Assembly (NCBI RefSeq): GCF_049065735.1
Contig: NZ_JBAKHD010000004.1
Location: forward strand, 186,001-250,000
Length of the DNA: 64,000 nt
Direction: 5' to 3'
DNA from: Paramesorhizobium sp049065735
GTDB lineage: Bacteria; Pseudomonadota; Alphaproteobacteria; Rhizobiales; Rhizobiaceae
Shown: positions 33,789 through 42,221 of the stretch, piece by piece
How positions within the stretch are numbered: position 1 is the first letter of the stretch
How the letters are laid out: each line of letters begins with the position of its first letter
The notes under the pieces: model-generated
The model's database searches: none
What the model was told of the DNA's origin: nothing
What the model saw: the letters and a program-made list of their open reading frames with translations, nothing else
Program-made: the position numbers and the translations under genes

Positions 33789-34403
33789 TCACCCCCGCTT
33801 CACACTCGCCAACCCAACCGCCGCGGCAAAATAGAACGAACCCGTGAGCCGGTTCCGCACCAGGCCCCGCGATGCCAGCAGGCCGCGCAAGCGATCGGCG
33901 AGGAGTGCCCAGCAGGAATCGAAGGTGAGGGCGATGGTGAGGAACGACACCGACAGAAGGATCAGTTGCCGCACGATCGGCGCATCCGGAGAGACGAACT
34001 GCGGGAAAAACGCGCCGTAGAACAGCAATGTCTTCGGGTTCGCCGATGACACCAGGAAGCCGCGCCAGAAGATCGCGCGCGCCGAGCGCGGCTCCGGCTT
34101 GATCTGGGTAAGGTCGATGCTCGGTGACCGCCACGCCTGGAAGCCGAGATAGACGAGATAGGCGACCCCAACCCAGCGCACCCATTCGAACAGTTCGCCA
34201 GCCAGCGCCAGGAGTCCGCTCATGCCCAGCACGGTCAGTGTCAACTGCGGAATCATGGCGGCGGTGGTGCCCAGAACGGTGATCAACCCGAACTTGCGCC
34301 CGTAGGCGACGGAATTTGCCGTGATCAGCGCGACGTTAGGCCCCGGCATGAGAGCAAGCGCTACCGTGGCAGCCAGAAAACCCAGATATAATTCGATCGA
34401 CAC
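33789..34403 (-). CDS. LysE/RhtB-family exporter
   Basis: A 204-residue inner-membrane protein with about six hydrophobic segments. The family opening LGFLAATVALALMPGPNVALI (MPGPN motif, about 19-23) is present, and GFLVSSANPKTLLFYGAFFPQF contains the NPK signature. LysE/RhtB proteins export basic or small neutral amino acids; the substrate is not predictable here. It is divergent from azlC. Confidence 0.9.
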   Translation of the reverse strand: MSIELYLGFLAATVALALMPGPNVALITANSVAYGRKFGLITVLGTTAAMIPQLTLTVLGMSGLLALAGELFEWVRWVGVAYLVYLGFQAWRSPSIDLTQIKPEPRSARAIFWRGFLVSSANPKTLLFYGAFFPQFVSPDAPIVRQLILLSVSFLTIALTFDSCWALLADRLRGLLASRGLVRNRLTGSFYFAAAVGLASVKRG

Positions 34404-34516
34404 AGTTCCCTCCGTCCCTTTTCAGAAGACCGGACGCTAACATGGAATCGCCGCACCATAAACAAGTTGGCACAATCGGCTTGCCGATAAAGGCGCGGTG
34501 GTCTACTTGCGGCTTC

Positions 34517-35275
34517 ATGCCAGAACCTACCGTCGAGTCCGCCTCCGAGCCTCCAGATTTCGCCACCCGCCTCAACTGGTTTCTGCGCGGCGCGTCGAGG
34601 ATTTTCAGTGTCCCCGCCGTGTTGCTGATGAGCTCCTTCGTTGGTTTTGCTGGGCTCGCCATCGAAAGCGGCATGACGATGGCGCAGACCGTCTTCATGA
34701 CTCTCGTCATCTGGGCGCTGCCGGGGAAAGTGGTGCTGATCGGCGCGGTGGCGTCCGGCGCGACATTGCCGGCGGCGGCGCTGGCCGTTGCGCTTTCTTC
34801 GGTGCGCCTGATGCCGATGGTCGTGTCGCTGCTGCCGGAATTGCAGGGCCCTCGCACCCGGCGCATCACGCTGCTATTCCTGTCCCATTTCGTCGCGGTC
34901 ACCGCATGGGTGATGGCGATGGAAGAGCTGCGCAAGATCCCGCGCGACCTGCGCACCAGCTATTTCGCCGGGATCGGCATGGTGCTTGTCGGCACCAATG
35001 CGCTGATCGTCGCCATCGTCTACATGCTTTCGGCGAGCTTCCCGCCTATCGTTTTCGCGGCCCTGTTCATGCTGACGCCGATGTATTTCCTGACCTCGCT
35101 CTGGCGCTCGACGCGAGAGAGAGCGGGGAATGTGGCGATGGTCGCCGGACTTGTCCTGTTCCCGGTCTTCCACGGCATCGCGCCGGGCTATGATCTGCTC
35201 CTGACCGGCACTGTGGGTGGCATCGCGGCCTTCATGGTCCACCGGATCCAACTGAGCCGCATGAGGGCGAAATGA
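34517..35275 (+). CDS. azlC: AzlC-family branched-chain amino acid exporter subunit
   Basis: Large subunit of an AzlCD-type exporter. About seven hydrophobic segments are visible. FVGFAGLAIESGMTMAQTVFMT and SSVRLMPMVVSLLP are the family signatures. The start at 34517 (MPEPTVES) gives about 252 residues; the open frame extends to 34442 without a ribosome binding site. It overlaps azlD by 4 bp (ATGA), so the two subunits are made together. Confidence 0.88.
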   Translation: MPEPTVESASEPPDFATRLNWFLRGASRIFSVPAVLLMSSFVGFAGLAIESGMTMAQTVFMTLVIWALPGKVVLIGAVASGATLPAAALAVALSSVRLMPMVVSLLPELQGPRTRRITLLFLSHFVAVTAWVMAMEELRKIPRDLRTSYFAGIGMVLVGTNALIVAIVYMLSASFPPIVFAALFMLTPMYFLTSLWRSTRERAGNVAMVAGLVLFPVFHGIAPGYDLLLTGTVGGIAAFMVHRIQLSRMRAK

Positions 35276-35619
35276 CCTGGGAGAGTTTTCCCGACTGGTG
35301 GTGGCCGTTCGTTTTCATCCTGCTTGCAGGATGGCTGGCAACCGATACCTGGCGCTTCCTCGGGGTGCTTATAGGCGGGCGCATTCGCGAGGACAGCCAG
35401 GCGCTCGTGCTGGTGCGCTGCATCGCCACGGCGCTGGTCGCCGCGGTTATCGCCCAACTCATTCTTTACCCGACCGGGGAACTCGCAAGCTCCCCGCTCT
35501 GGCTGCGCGTGGGCGCGGCGGCAGCCGGCTTTGCCGTCTATCTCGCCACCGGCAAGCGCGTTCTGGTTGGCGTCGCAGTGGCGGAGATATTGCTCGTTAT
35601 AGGGCTGCTGCTTCTATAA
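35272..35619 (+). CDS. azlD: AzlD-family exporter subunit
   Basis: A 115-residue membrane protein with about four hydrophobic segments (WWPFVFILLAGWLATDTWRF first). The family pattern includes W-R-x-x-G-V, here WRFLGVLIGGRI, and ATALVAAVIAQL. It partners AzlC through overlapping start and stop codons. It converges with the HIT gene, with 2 bp between. Confidence 0.85.
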   Translation: MTWESFPDWWWPFVFILLAGWLATDTWRFLGVLIGGRIREDSQALVLVRCIATALVAAVIAQLILYPTGELASSPLWLRVGAAAAGFAVYLATGKRVLVGVAVAEILLVIGLLLL

Positions 35620-35621
35620 AA

Positions 35622-36038
35622 TCAAAGCACTGCCTTGATCTTCTCCGCATTGCGCGCGAGCACGTCCGGGTCTTCCATCTTGCCGCTATGAGGCTTCAGC
35701 GCGAGGCCGTCGAAGCGAGGAATGACGTGAAAATGCAGGTGGAACACCGACTGACCGCCCGCCGGCTCGTTGAACTGCATGATCGTCACGCCATCGGCCG
35801 CGAAGGCCTTTTTCACCGCGACGGCGATTTTCTGCACGGCGGCGAGCAATGGTCCAAGCGTATGCGGCGCGGCGTCGAGCAGATTGCGCGAGGCGGCTTT
35901 CGGCACCACCAGCGTATGGCCTTCGCCCTGCGGCATCACATCCATGAAGGCGACGACATGCTCGTCCTCATAGACGCGATTGGACGGGATTTCTCCGCGC
36001 AGGATGCGCGCGAAGACATTGTTGTCGTCATAGGTCAT
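35622..36038 (-). CDS. HIT-family nucleotide hydrolase
   Basis: A 138-residue HIT protein; these hydrolyse nucleoside phosphoramidates or dinucleotides through a histidine nucleophile. The triad motif reads HLHFHVIP (about 101-108), and the N-terminal IPSNRVYEDEHVVAFMD pattern is typical. It is the last gene of a four-gene minus-strand run. The upstream stop codon TGA is followed at once by its ATG, so translation is probably coupled. Confidence 0.92.
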   Translation of the reverse strand: MTYDDNNVFARILRGEIPSNRVYEDEHVVAFMDVMPQGEGHTLVVPKAASRNLLDAAPHTLGPLLAAVQKIAVAVKKAFAADGVTIMQFNEPAGGQSVFHLHFHVIPRFDGLALKPHSGKMEDPDVLARNAEKIKAVL

Positions 36039-37235
36039 TCATAGCTCCTCTTGATACTTTTTGAATGGGGTGTGCTCGCGCAGGGCTTCGTTCAATTGCT
36101 CGATTTCACGGCGCTCGCGGATCAGATAGTCCTCCACCGCGCGGCGGAAACCCTCATGCGCGATGTAATGGGCTGAATGGGTCGTGACGGGCACATAGCC
36201 GCGTGCGAGCTTGTGCTCGCCCTGTGCGCCCGCCTCCACGACCCTTATTCCCTTTGCGATGGCGAAGTCGATGGCCTGATGGTAGCAGACCTCGAAATGC
36301 AGGAAGGGATGGTCCTCGATGCAGCCCCAATGCCGCCCGAAAAGGCGATCCTCGCCGATGAAGTTGATGGCCCCGGCGATATAGCGCCCATCGCGCTTGG
36401 CCATGACAAGGAGGATGTCATCAGCCATCCGCTCGCCGATCAGCGAGTAGAATTCGCGGTTGAGATAGGGGCGGCCCCATTTTCGACTACCTGTATCCAT
36501 ATAAAAGGCGAAAAATTGATCCCATATGGCCTCAGTTAGATCGCTTCCCGTCAGCCATTCTATGGTGATGCCGCTGCTCAGCGCCTCGCGCCGCTCGCGT
36601 TTCAGCGCCTTGCGCTTGCGTGAGGCGAGCGTTTCGAGAAAATCCTCGTAAGCCGAGTAGCCTTCATTGATGAAGTGGAACTGCTGGTCGGTTCGATGCA
36701 GGAATCCGGCTTCCGTCAGCTCGGGCAGCTCGCTTTCGGGCAGGAAGGTGACATGGGCCGAGGATACGCCGTGTTGAACCGTCAGTTGCCGAATCCCGGC
36801 CGCAAGAGCCTGCCGTACGGCCTGCGGCTCGAACGCTGTACTATGAAGAAGGCGCGGGCCGGTGGCGGGCGTGAACGGCACCGCGACCTGATATTTCGGA
36901 TAATAGTCGCCGCCCGCGCGCTCGAAGGCGTCGGCCCAACCATGGTCGAAGACATATTCGCCCTGGCTGTGGCCCTTGAGATAGCAGGGCACCGCGCCCA
37001 GAAGCCGGCCATCGTCATCCTGAAGGCGCAAATGCCGCGGCAGCCAGCCGGTGGCGGGCGTAACGCAGCCGGAATCTTCCAGAGCGCTCAAAAAATCATA
37101 TGAAATGAAGGGGTTATAGCCTTCCGCTTCCCTGGAAGTTCCGGAAAGGCTGTCCCACTCCTCGCGCGTAAAGGCGGAAAGACCGTTGCAAACGGCTAAG
37201 GTAAAACCGCGCTCGTCTTGCTCCCGTCCGTTCAA
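36039..37235 (-). CDS. FemAB-like/DUF482 GNAT-fold protein
   Basis: A 398-residue protein of the DUF482 (PF04339) group, annotated as GNAT or peptidoglycan-bridge-like acyltransferases. Family features seen: NPFISYDFLSALEDSG (about 41-56), YVFDHGWADAFERAGGDYYPKYQVAVPFTPATGPRLL split over about 93-130, and GRHWGCIEDHPFLHFEVCYYQ-like text (here ...EVCYHQAIDFA). Substrate unknown. It lies between the GDPD gene (93-bp gap with a hairpin repeat) and the HIT gene (no gap). Confidence 0.85.
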   Translation of the reverse strand: MNGREQDERGFTLAVCNGLSAFTREEWDSLSGTSREAEGYNPFISYDFLSALEDSGCVTPATGWLPRHLRLQDDDGRLLGAVPCYLKGHSQGEYVFDHGWADAFERAGGDYYPKYQVAVPFTPATGPRLLHSTAFEPQAVRQALAAGIRQLTVQHGVSSAHVTFLPESELPELTEAGFLHRTDQQFHFINEGYSAYEDFLETLASRKRKALKRERREALSSGITIEWLTGSDLTEAIWDQFFAFYMDTGSRKWGRPYLNREFYSLIGERMADDILLVMAKRDGRYIAGAINFIGEDRLFGRHWGCIEDHPFLHFEVCYHQAIDFAIAKGIRVVEAGAQGEHKLARGYVPVTTHSAHYIAHEGFRRAVEDYLIRERREIEQLNEALREHTPFKKYQEEL

Positions 37236-37244
37236 TTGCCTCGT

Positions 37245-37322
37245 CCCAAATAGCGATAGCGAATAGTGCGTAGCGAATAGGAATGTCTTTCTATCCGCTA
37301 TTCCCTACTCGCTATTCGCTAT
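37245..37322. repeat. Intergenic short-unit hairpin, copy 2
   Basis: Tandem units like agcgaatag and agtagggaatag on one arm are complementary to those on the other arm, giving a long imperfect hairpin. It belongs with the structures at 26885 and 40038. It is not a CRISPR: units are 7-9 bases and there are no spacers. Confidence 0.65.
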
Positions 37323-37327
37323 ACTTA

Positions 37328-38053
37328 TCAAGCCAGCATTGAATCCGGATCGAAACCCTCGAACGTAATCTGATCCGCGAACAGATCGCTCTGGGCTTTC
37401 TGCGCCTCGTTCCTGACCGTCCACGTAATGACCGGCATGTTCAGCTTTTCCCGAACGAAGGTGACGAACGGGTTGGGCAGGTGGTGGACATTATAGGAAA
37501 CGAAGGCGAGTTCATGCGCGAGCAGGGAAAAATGCGCCTCGATATCCCTGGTCTTCGCCCCCTCCGCAGTGAGCCCGCCGGGAATGCCCGGCGCGTCGGC
37601 CGGGAAGCGTCTGACCAGGTGATGGTCGAAAGACATGATGGCGGCGTGGCCCTGATAGCCGTCCAGTTCCCGTGCCACCGCCGCGACAAGCCCATCATCC
37701 CGCCCGGCAATGCCCTTGAGCTCGATGATGACAGCCACGCGGCCCGCAATAAGCGTCAGCGCCTCCCTCAAGGTCGGCACCCGGTCGGCGGTGCCCCCGA
37801 CATGCAGGGCGGTGCATTGCGCGGCGGTCAGCTCATGGATCTGGCCATCTTGTCCCGTCAGCCGCTTCAAATGCTCGTCATGAAAGACAATAGGAACGCC
37901 ATCGGCGGAAAGATGCACGTCACACTCGATGGCGAAACCCGCCTTTGCCGCGCGGTCAAAGGCCGGGAGCGTGTTCTCCCAGCATTTGTCGTTGAGATCA
38001 TGCAGGCCGCGATGGGCGATAGGACGCTTCGTCAGCCAGTCGAGATTGGCCAT
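37328..38053 (-). CDS. Glycerophosphodiester phosphodiesterase
   Basis: Hydrolyses glycerophosphodiesters to glycerol 3-phosphate and an alcohol. The 241-residue protein has the GDPD signature: PIAHRGLHDLNDKCWENTLPAF (His and Glu of the active site, about 12-33), then IECDVHLSADGVPIVFHDEHLKRLT split over about 42-66 with the metal-binding E-x-D and the second catalytic His. No signal peptide, so a cytoplasmic UgpQ-type enzyme is likely. Its start is 2 bp after the RidA stop. Confidence 0.93.
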   Translation of the reverse strand: MANLDWLTKRPIAHRGLHDLNDKCWENTLPAFDRAAKAGFAIECDVHLSADGVPIVFHDEHLKRLTGQDGQIHELTAAQCTALHVGGTADRVPTLREALTLIAGRVAVIIELKGIAGRDDGLVAAVARELDGYQGHAAIMSFDHHLVRRFPADAPGIPGGLTAEGAKTRDIEAHFSLLAHELAFVSYNVHHLPNPFVTFVREKLNMPVITWTVRNEAQKAQSDLFADQITFEGFDPDSMLA

Positions 38054-38055
38054 GA

Positions 38056-38520
38056 TCAGGCGACCTCGATAATTGCTTCGACCTCGACCGGCGCATTGAA
38101 GGGCAGGGAGGCCATGCCGACCGCGGAGCGCGCGTGACGCCCGGCATCGCCAAGCACGGCGACGAAGAGGTCGGATGCGCCGTTGGCGACGAGGTGCTGC
38201 TCGACGAAATCGGGCGTCGAGGCGACGAAGATCGTGATCTTGACGATGCGCTTGATGCGGGCCAGGTCGCCGAGCGCTGCCTTGGCCTGCGCCAGCACAT
38301 TGATCGCCGCCGCGCGTGCCGCTTCCTGCCCGTGCGCCACCGTCAGTTCGCCGCCCAGCAGCCCCTCATGCACGAGCTTACCATTGACCAGCGGCAATTG
38401 CCCTGACGTGAAGAGAAGCGTGCCGGACTGCGAATAAGGCACGTAATTGGCGACTGGCGCCGCCGCCTCGGGAATGGTGATGCCGAGGCCGGCAAGCCGC
38501 ATCTCGATGGTATTGCTCAT
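38056..38520 (-). CDS. RidA/YjgF-family protein
   Basis: A 154-residue RidA-family protein, expected to be a trimer that clears reactive enamine/imine intermediates. It is of the longer alphaproteobacterial type: the N-terminus MSNTIEMRLAGLGITIPEAA precedes the core SGQLPLVNGKLVHEGLLG, and the Arg of the substrate site is probably in the HARSAVGMASLPFNAPVEVEAI region. First gene of the RidA-GDPD-FemAB-like-HIT run, divergent from eipB. Confidence 0.85.
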   Translation of the reverse strand: MSNTIEMRLAGLGITIPEAAAPVANYVPYSQSGTLLFTSGQLPLVNGKLVHEGLLGGELTVAHGQEAARAAAINVLAQAKAALGDLARIKRIVKITIFVASTPDFVEQHLVANGASDLFVAVLGDAGRHARSAVGMASLPFNAPVEVEAIIEVA

Positions 38521-38543
38521 GATATGCTCCTATATTTAATTCC

Positions 38544-38568
38544 GAAATTCGTGCGCGTGCCGAATTTC
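38544..38568. promoter_or_regulatory. Inverted repeat in ridA-eipB divergent region
   Basis: GAAATTCG (38544-38551) and CGAATTTC (38561-38568) are perfect inverted arms 9 bases apart, 24 bases from the RidA-family start. This could be an operator serving either gene. No regulator is identified. Confidence 0.35.
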
Positions 38569-38662
38569 AGAATCATGCAAGTTCAGTGGAGGTTGCGATT
38601 TTTGCCTCGCTTCCGCCATGAGATTTTTTATGATGTGCCGTCAATGAAACGGAGAATCCTTA

Positions 38663-39502
38663 ATGCGTTCGATAAGTGTTCTGGCTGCCGCCGCTAGCCT
38701 CACCGGTTTTATGTTTGCTCCGTTTCCAGTGGCCGCCGCGAACCCCGTCGTTCTCGTTCCTCACCGCGCCGTTTACGATCTCCAGCTCGACAGGGCCGAC
38801 GACAAGTCCGGCATCTCCGGGCTGACCGGCCGCATGGTTTACGAATTCAACGGCTCGGTCTGCGAGGGTTATACCACCAATTTCCGTTTTGTGACCCGCA
38901 TCGACATGGACGAGGCGCCCCCGCGCCTCACCGATCAACAGACCACCACATACGAATCCGGTGATGGCAAGCAGTTCAACTTCGTCAATAAGACGTTCAT
39001 CGACAAGGAACTGAGCAAGGAGGTGCGCGGCGAGGCTACACTGACGCCGAACGCGACCGAGGTTTCGCTCACCAAGCCGGAATCGAAGAAAGTCACGCTG
39101 GAACGCTCGCAATTCCCGACTCACCATATGGAAGAACTGATTGCCAAGGCCGAAGCGGGCGAGGTGTTCTACCAGACCACGATGTTCGACGGCTCGGAGG
39201 ATGCGGACCGGGTTTCGGACACCACCATCGTGGTCGGCAAGCCGGAAGTATCCATCGATAGCGACGAAGCGAAGGCCATGGGCAAGCTTGCCAATGAGAA
39301 GGTCTGGCCGGTCAATATCGCCTATTTCGACGATAAGGAAAACCAGGAAGGCCTGCCGGTCTACCGCATCGATTTCAAGCTTTACCGCAACGGCATCACG
39401 CGCGATTTGAAAATGGATTACGGCGATTTCTCCATCAAGGGTACGCTTGTCGATCTCAAGATATTCGACCAGTCGCAGAAGGCGGGCGATTGCAAGAAAT
39501 AG
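38663..39502 (+). CDS. eipB: Cell envelope integrity protein EipB (DUF1849)
   Basis: Periplasmic beta-spiral protein needed for envelope integrity in Brucella. A Sec signal peptide covers about residues 1-25 (cleavage after VAA or AAA). The DUF1849 domain starts VVLVPHRAVYDLQL. The two cysteines that form the conserved disulfide in Brucella EipB are present at 67 (GSVCEGY) and 277 (AGDCKK). 279 residues, full length. GGAGAA lies before the ATG. Regulated expression cannot be judged beyond the inverted repeat upstream. Confidence 0.92.
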   Translation: MRSISVLAAAASLTGFMFAPFPVAAANPVVLVPHRAVYDLQLDRADDKSGISGLTGRMVYEFNGSVCEGYTTNFRFVTRIDMDEAPPRLTDQQTTTYESGDGKQFNFVNKTFIDKELSKEVRGEATLTPNATEVSLTKPESKKVTLERSQFPTHHMEELIAKAEAGEVFYQTTMFDGSEDADRVSDTTIVVGKPEVSIDSDEAKAMGKLANEKVWPVNIAYFDDKENQEGLPVYRIDFKLYRNGITRDLKMDYGDFSIKGTLVDLKIFDQSQKAGDCKK

Positions 39503-39651
39503 CCTCGCGGCCGTCATTCCTGGCGATCCGGGGATGGCGGTCTGTTCTGGAAATCACCAGTATTTGTTCAGATCATGGTGGCTATTGGGAAATAACGACA
39601 TAGATATGGTGTGCTTCGCTTCTTTTGATCGTCCTGCAAAGGAGACGATTC

Positions 39652-40032
39652 ATGAACATTTCCGCGAAAAGCACGACCAAGGGTGCCGCAAGCACCGGCA
39701 ATGGCCGTATTCACCACACCATCTACATTACGCTTAAGGACAAAAGCCCCGCCGCCGTGCAGAAGCAGCTGGAGCTTGGGGAAAAATATCTCGCCAACCA
39801 TCCCGGCGAGCTTTCCTTTTTCCCCACTGTGCTGGCGCACAATCTGACGCGCCACAAGCAGGTGGCGTATCTCTTCAATGAAGACAATTTCGACGTCGCC
39901 TTCATTATGGTGTTTGCCGATCGCCAGTCGCATGACGCCTATCAGGTGTCCGACGCGCATGTGAACCACTTCATCCCGCAGAGCAATCCGAATTGGGTGA
40001 AGATACGTGTGTTCGACTCGGTCGAGGTTTGA
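39652..40032 (+). CDS. Dabb/stress-responsive barrel domain protein
   Basis: A protein of about 126 residues with a ferredoxin-like alpha/beta barrel pattern: IHHTIYITLKDKSPAAVQKQLELGEKYLANHPGELSF split over about 21-55, then VAFIMVFADRQSHDAYQVSDAHVNHF. This resembles Dabb-domain proteins. AAGGAG eight bases upstream fixes the start at 39652; the open frame extends to 39625. No enzyme activity can be assigned. Confidence 0.75.
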   Translation: MNISAKSTTKGAASTGNGRIHHTIYITLKDKSPAAVQKQLELGEKYLANHPGELSFFPTVLAHNLTRHKQVAYLFNEDNFDVAFIMVFADRQSHDAYQVSDAHVNHFIPQSNPNWVKIRVFDSVEV

Positions 40033-40037
40033 TGAAG

Positions 40038-40116
40038 GCCAGAGGGCAGTAGGGCAATATGTTTTTGCTATTGCCCTCGTCCGCCTGTGCGATACCCTTG
40101 CCTTACTGCCCTCTCT
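40038..40116. repeat. Intergenic short-unit hairpin, copy 3
   Basis: AGAGGGCAGTAGGGCAATA on the left pairs with TTGCCTTACTGCCCTCT on the right; a second inner pair (GGGCAATAGC type) also forms. The third member of the agtagggaata family of hairpins. Confidence 0.65.
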
Positions 40117-40144
40117 TGCATTTCCCCGCATAATCCGTTAACAG

Positions 40145-40258
40145 CCGCAGCATTCCACACACGGGGTTGGGCCTGATGCCGGGAGAAATCCGGTGCTGGC
40201 CTCCGGTGGCGAGTGATCGCCTCTTCCCGTGGAGGTTCAACCGGAAAAGGAAAAGAAA
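40145..40258 (+). promoter_or_regulatory. Possible structured leader of rpsB
   Basis: Several short stems can form: CCGG/CCGG around 40179-40194, GGCGA/TCGCC (40208-40221) and an outer CTCC/GGAG (40201-40234). Ribosomal protein S2 genes are often autoregulated through their leaders, so this may be such a region. It does not match a leader class I can name. Confidence 0.25.
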
Positions 40259-41041
40259 ATGGCATTGCCTGATTTCAGCATGCGCCAGCTCCTTGAAGCT
40301 GGCGTTCACTTTGGCCACCAGACCCACCGCTGGAACCCGAAGATGGCGCCCTACATCTATGGCGACCGTAACAACATCCACATCATCGACCTGGCCCAGA
40401 CCGTTCCGCTGCTGCATCAGGCGCTGAAGGTCGTGTCCGATACGGTTGCCCGCGGCGGCCGCGTGCTCTTCGTCGGCACCAAGCGTCAGGCTTCGGAGAT
40501 CATCGCCGATGCGGCGCAGCGTTCGGCCCAGTACTACGTCAATGCCCGCTGGCTCGGCGGCATGCTGACGAACTGGAAGACCATTTCCAACTCGATCCAG
40601 CGCCTGCGCAAGCTCGATGAAATCCTTGCCGGCGAAGCCCAGGGCTTCACCAAGAAGGAGCGCCTGAACCTCGACCGCGAGCGCGAGAAGCTGCATCGCG
40701 CGCTGGGCGGCATCCGTGACATGGGCTCGACCCCGGACCTGATGTTCATCATCGACACCAACAAAGAAGCGATTGCCATCCAGGAAGCCAAGCGCCTTGG
40801 CATTCCCGTCGTGGCTGTCATCGACTCCAATTGCGACCCCGATCAGATCGACTATCCGATTCCGGGCAATGACGATGCTTCCCGCGCGATCTCGCTCTAT
40901 TGCGACCTGATCGCCCGTGCCGCTCTCGACGGCATTGCCCGTCAGCAGGGCGCGCTCGGCATGGATATCGGCGCTCAGGCCGAAGCTCCGATCGAGCCTG
41001 CGCTGGAGACCCCGGCGGAAGACGGCCAGGCTTCTGCCTGA
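40259..41041 (+). CDS. rpsB: 30S ribosomal protein S2
   Basis: Small-subunit protein S2, 260 residues. Starts MALPDFSMRQLLEAGVHFGH with the family signature GVHFGHQ and, later, VFVGTKRQA and DSNCDPDQIDYPIPGNDDA. AAAAGGAAAAG precedes the ATG; the frame upstream to 40229 is not used. First gene of the translation/envelope block. A dispersed palindrome starts at its stop codon. Confidence 0.97.
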   Translation: MALPDFSMRQLLEAGVHFGHQTHRWNPKMAPYIYGDRNNIHIIDLAQTVPLLHQALKVVSDTVARGGRVLFVGTKRQASEIIADAAQRSAQYYVNARWLGGMLTNWKTISNSIQRLRKLDEILAGEAQGFTKKERLNLDREREKLHRALGGIRDMGSTPDLMFIIDTNKEAIAIQEAKRLGIPVVAVIDSNCDPDQIDYPIPGNDDASRAISLYCDLIARAALDGIARQQGALGMDIGAQAEAPIEPALETPAEDGQASA

Positions 41042-41085
41042 GCATGATCCCCAAAAAGTTGCAGACTTTTTGGATAAGGTCATGC
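41041..41085. repeat. Dispersed palindrome copy 3 (rpsB stop)
   Basis: agcatgatccccaaaaag to ttggataaggtcatgc; the AAAAAGT/ACTTTTT arms pair. The first base is the last base of the rpsB stop codon. It could also act as the 3' end of the rpsB message before tsf. Confidence 0.8.
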
Positions 41086-41190
41086 GGCTAAGGGTGTCTT
41101 CATACACCCGTCATAGCGGGTAAATAGTTTTTAAAATAGCAATGTGGGCATACCGGCGACGGTATGCCTTCGCTTTCATGAGAGGCGATA

Positions 41191-42114
41191 ATGAGCGTTT
41201 CAGCATCCCAGGTAAAAGAACTTCGTGAACTCTCCGGCGCAGGCATGATGGACTGCAAGACCGCGCTGGCCGAAACCAATGGCGACATGGAAGCCGCCAT
41301 GGACTGGCTGCGCAAGAAGGGTATTGCCAAGGCCGACAAGAAGGCGGGCCGCACTGCCGCCGAAGGTCTGGTCGGCGTTGCCTCGTCCGGCGCCAAGGCC
41401 GTCGTCGTCGAGGTGAACTCCGAGACCGACTTCGTCGCCCGCAACGACGCCTTCCAGGACCTCGTCCGTAATGTCGCCGCCGTGGCGCTGACGACCGATG
41501 GCACCACCGAAGCCGTCGCCGCCGCGACCTATCCGGGCACGTCCAAATCCGTCACCGACGCGGTGAAGGACGCCATCGCCACCATCGGCGAGAACATCAA
41601 TTTCCGCCGTTCGGCGGCGCTCAGCGTCCCGCAGGGCGCGGTCGCGACCTATGTGCATAACGGCGTCTCCGACGGTCTCGGCAAGATGGGTGTTCTCGTC
41701 GCCATTGAGACGGTGGGCAATACCGAAGCAGCGCAGGCTTTCGGTCGTCAGGTCGCGATGCATGTCGCGGCGACGAACCCGCTCGCCCTGACCCCGGCTG
41801 AGCTCGACCCGGCTGTCGTGGAGCGCGAAAGGGCGATCTTCTCCGATCAGGCCCGCCAGTCCGGCAAGCCGGAGAACATCATCGAGAAGATGGTCGAAGG
41901 CCGTATCCGCAAGTTCTACGAGGAGGTCGTGCTTCTCTCGCAGGCTTTTGTGCTTAACCCGGACCTGACCGTCGAAGCCGCTCTCAAGGAAGCGGAAAAG
42001 ACTATCGGCGCTCCGGCCAAGATCACCGGCTTCGTACGCTTCGCTCTTGGCGAAGGCATCGAAAAGGAAGAAACCGACTTTGCGGCGGAAGTCGCTGCTG
42101 CGGTCAAGAAGTAA
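41191..42114 (+). CDS. tsf: Translation elongation factor Ts
   Basis: Nucleotide-exchange factor for EF-Tu. The 307-residue protein has the N-terminal UBA-like segment VKELRELSGAGMMDCKTAL, the TDFVAR signature in NSETDFVARND (about 71-81), and two dimerisation-type subdomains. GAGAGGCGAT precedes the ATG. Lies 150 bp after rpsB. Confidence 0.97.
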   Translation: MSVSASQVKELRELSGAGMMDCKTALAETNGDMEAAMDWLRKKGIAKADKKAGRTAAEGLVGVASSGAKAVVVEVNSETDFVARNDAFQDLVRNVAAVALTTDGTTEAVAAATYPGTSKSVTDAVKDAIATIGENINFRRSAALSVPQGAVATYVHNGVSDGLGKMGVLVAIETVGNTEAAQAFGRQVAMHVAATNPLALTPAELDPAVVERERAIFSDQARQSGKPENIIEKMVEGRIRKFYEEVVLLSQAFVLNPDLTVEAALKEAEKTIGAPAKITGFVRFALGEGIEKEETDFAAEVAAAVKK

Positions 42115-42138
42115 TAGGCTAAATTCCCGTGAGTTCGG

Positions 42139-42166
42139 AGGGCATCGCGTGACATCGCGGTGCCCT
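42139..42166 (+). terminator. Hairpin between tsf and pyrH
   Basis: AGGGCATCGCG pairs with CGCGGTGCCCT (11 pairs, one T-G wobble) around a six-base loop, 25 bases after the tsf stop. No T-run; could terminate or protect the tsf message end. Confidence 0.4.
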
Positions 42167-42221
42167 TCGTGTATCCGGAACCGGAATTACCAATCAAGCC
42201 CACGGGAAAAGAGGGGATATC

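Noticed and set aside
37245..37322. Short tandem units that resemble a CRISPR array at first sight
   Set aside because: Units are 7-9 bases, arranged as inverted arms with no spacers, and no cas gene is present.
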